Source: Streptomyces sp. NBC_00414
GTDB lineage: Bacteria; Actinomycetota; Actinomycetes; Streptomycetales; Streptomycetaceae
Direction: 5' to 3'
NCBI RefSeq assembly: GCF_036038375.1
Contig: NZ_CP107935.1
Location: 6,820,001 to 6,884,000, forward strand
Length of the DNA: 64,000 bases
The notes below the pieces were generated by a model, which saw only the letters and a program-made list of their open reading frames with translations, searched no databases and had not been told where the DNA came from. Made by a program: the position numbers and the translations under genes. Of the stretch, positions 63,913 to 64,000 are shown piece after piece (within the stretch, counting starts at the first letter, position 1; every line of letters begins with the position of its first letter).

Positions 63913-64000
63913 CGATCCGCGTACTGCTCGCAGACGACCAGAATCTCGTACGGGCCTCGTTCGCGATGCTCGTCTCGTCGGCCGGGGACATGGAGGTCGT
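63909..64000 (+). CDS. Response regulator, N-terminal fragment (runs off the right edge)
   Basis: The first 30 codons read MTIRVLLADDQNLVRASFAM and then LVSSAGDMEV. LLADDQ carries the two acidic residues of a receiver-domain pocket, and the wording is typical of NarL/LuxR-type regulators paired with HisKA_3 kinases. The ATG overlaps the kinase stop codon. The output domain is outside the window. Confidence 0.9.
   Translation, partial: MTIRVLLADDQNLVRASFAMLVSSAGDMEV

Overview
This window is a stretch of the core chromosome of a Streptomyces species or close relative. The GC content is very high, third codon positions are G/C-saturated, many genes start with GTG, and neighbouring genes often share ATGA or GTGA stop/start overlaps. 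The gene order (leuS, degV, comEA, comEC, holA, rpsT, lepA, hemW, hrcA, dnaJ, rsmE, phoH, ybeY, CBS-domain protein, era, leuA) is the conserved actinobacterial arrangement. I see no prophage, transposase, rRNA, tRNA, CRISPR array or biosynthetic gene cluster.

Layout. 1-13.3 kb: a truncated membrane gene, leuS with a leucine leader peptide and intrinsic terminator, a coiled-coil membrane protein, degV, the comEA-comEC pair, an arylamine N-acetyltransferase, a YceI protein, a small protein and holA. 13.3-18.3 kb: a repeat-rich convergence zone, then rpsT, lepA and an acyl-CoA ligase. 18.3-25.2 kb: a signalling block. A cytosolic hybrid histidine kinase with a Nik1-type HAMP array and a response regulator are transcribed leftwards, divergently from a kinase/GAF/PP2C (SpoIIE-like) protein. 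25.2-33 kb: hemW, a DUF3097 gene, a metallo-hydrolase, the CIRCE-controlled hrcA-dnaJ operon, a nitronate monooxygenase and rsmE. 33-42 kb: a lipoprotein, a Tricorn-type protease, a HIT protein, RNase Z, a probable adenine deaminase, an MFS exporter and a PfkB kinase. 42-46 kb: phoH-ybeY-CBS protein-MmcQ-deaminase-like genes, packed with overlaps. 46.3-49.5 kb: three secreted or surface proteins that look like an actinobacterial WxL/WxLIP surface module. 49.4-55.1 kb: glnK and amt behind GlnR-like boxes, era, and a sugar transporter/GH1 glucosidase pair. 55.1-64 kb: an emfourin/M4 protease pair, leuA with its own leucine leader peptide, a zinc-ribbon TerB protein, and an MMPL transporter followed by a two-component system whose regulator runs off the window.

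How the parts work together. leuS and leuA each carry a short leader ORF with a run of Leu codons followed by mutually exclusive or terminator hairpins, so leucine charging and leucine synthesis appear to sense the same signal. HrcA represses its own operon at CIRCE. The amt-glnK pair looks nitrogen-regulated. The phoH-ybeY-era block handles rRNA and ribosome maturation.

Two families of dispersed palindromic repeats occupy nearly every large intergenic gap. Family A has the core CCTCAAACGCCGGACGGGCT. Family B has the core GCGCCGTTCCCCGCGCCCC. They account for most non-coding DNA here. The most unusual loci are the WxL-like module (46.3-49.5 kb), the HAMP-array kinase with its divergent phosphatase (18.3-25.2 kb) and the paired leucine attenuators.
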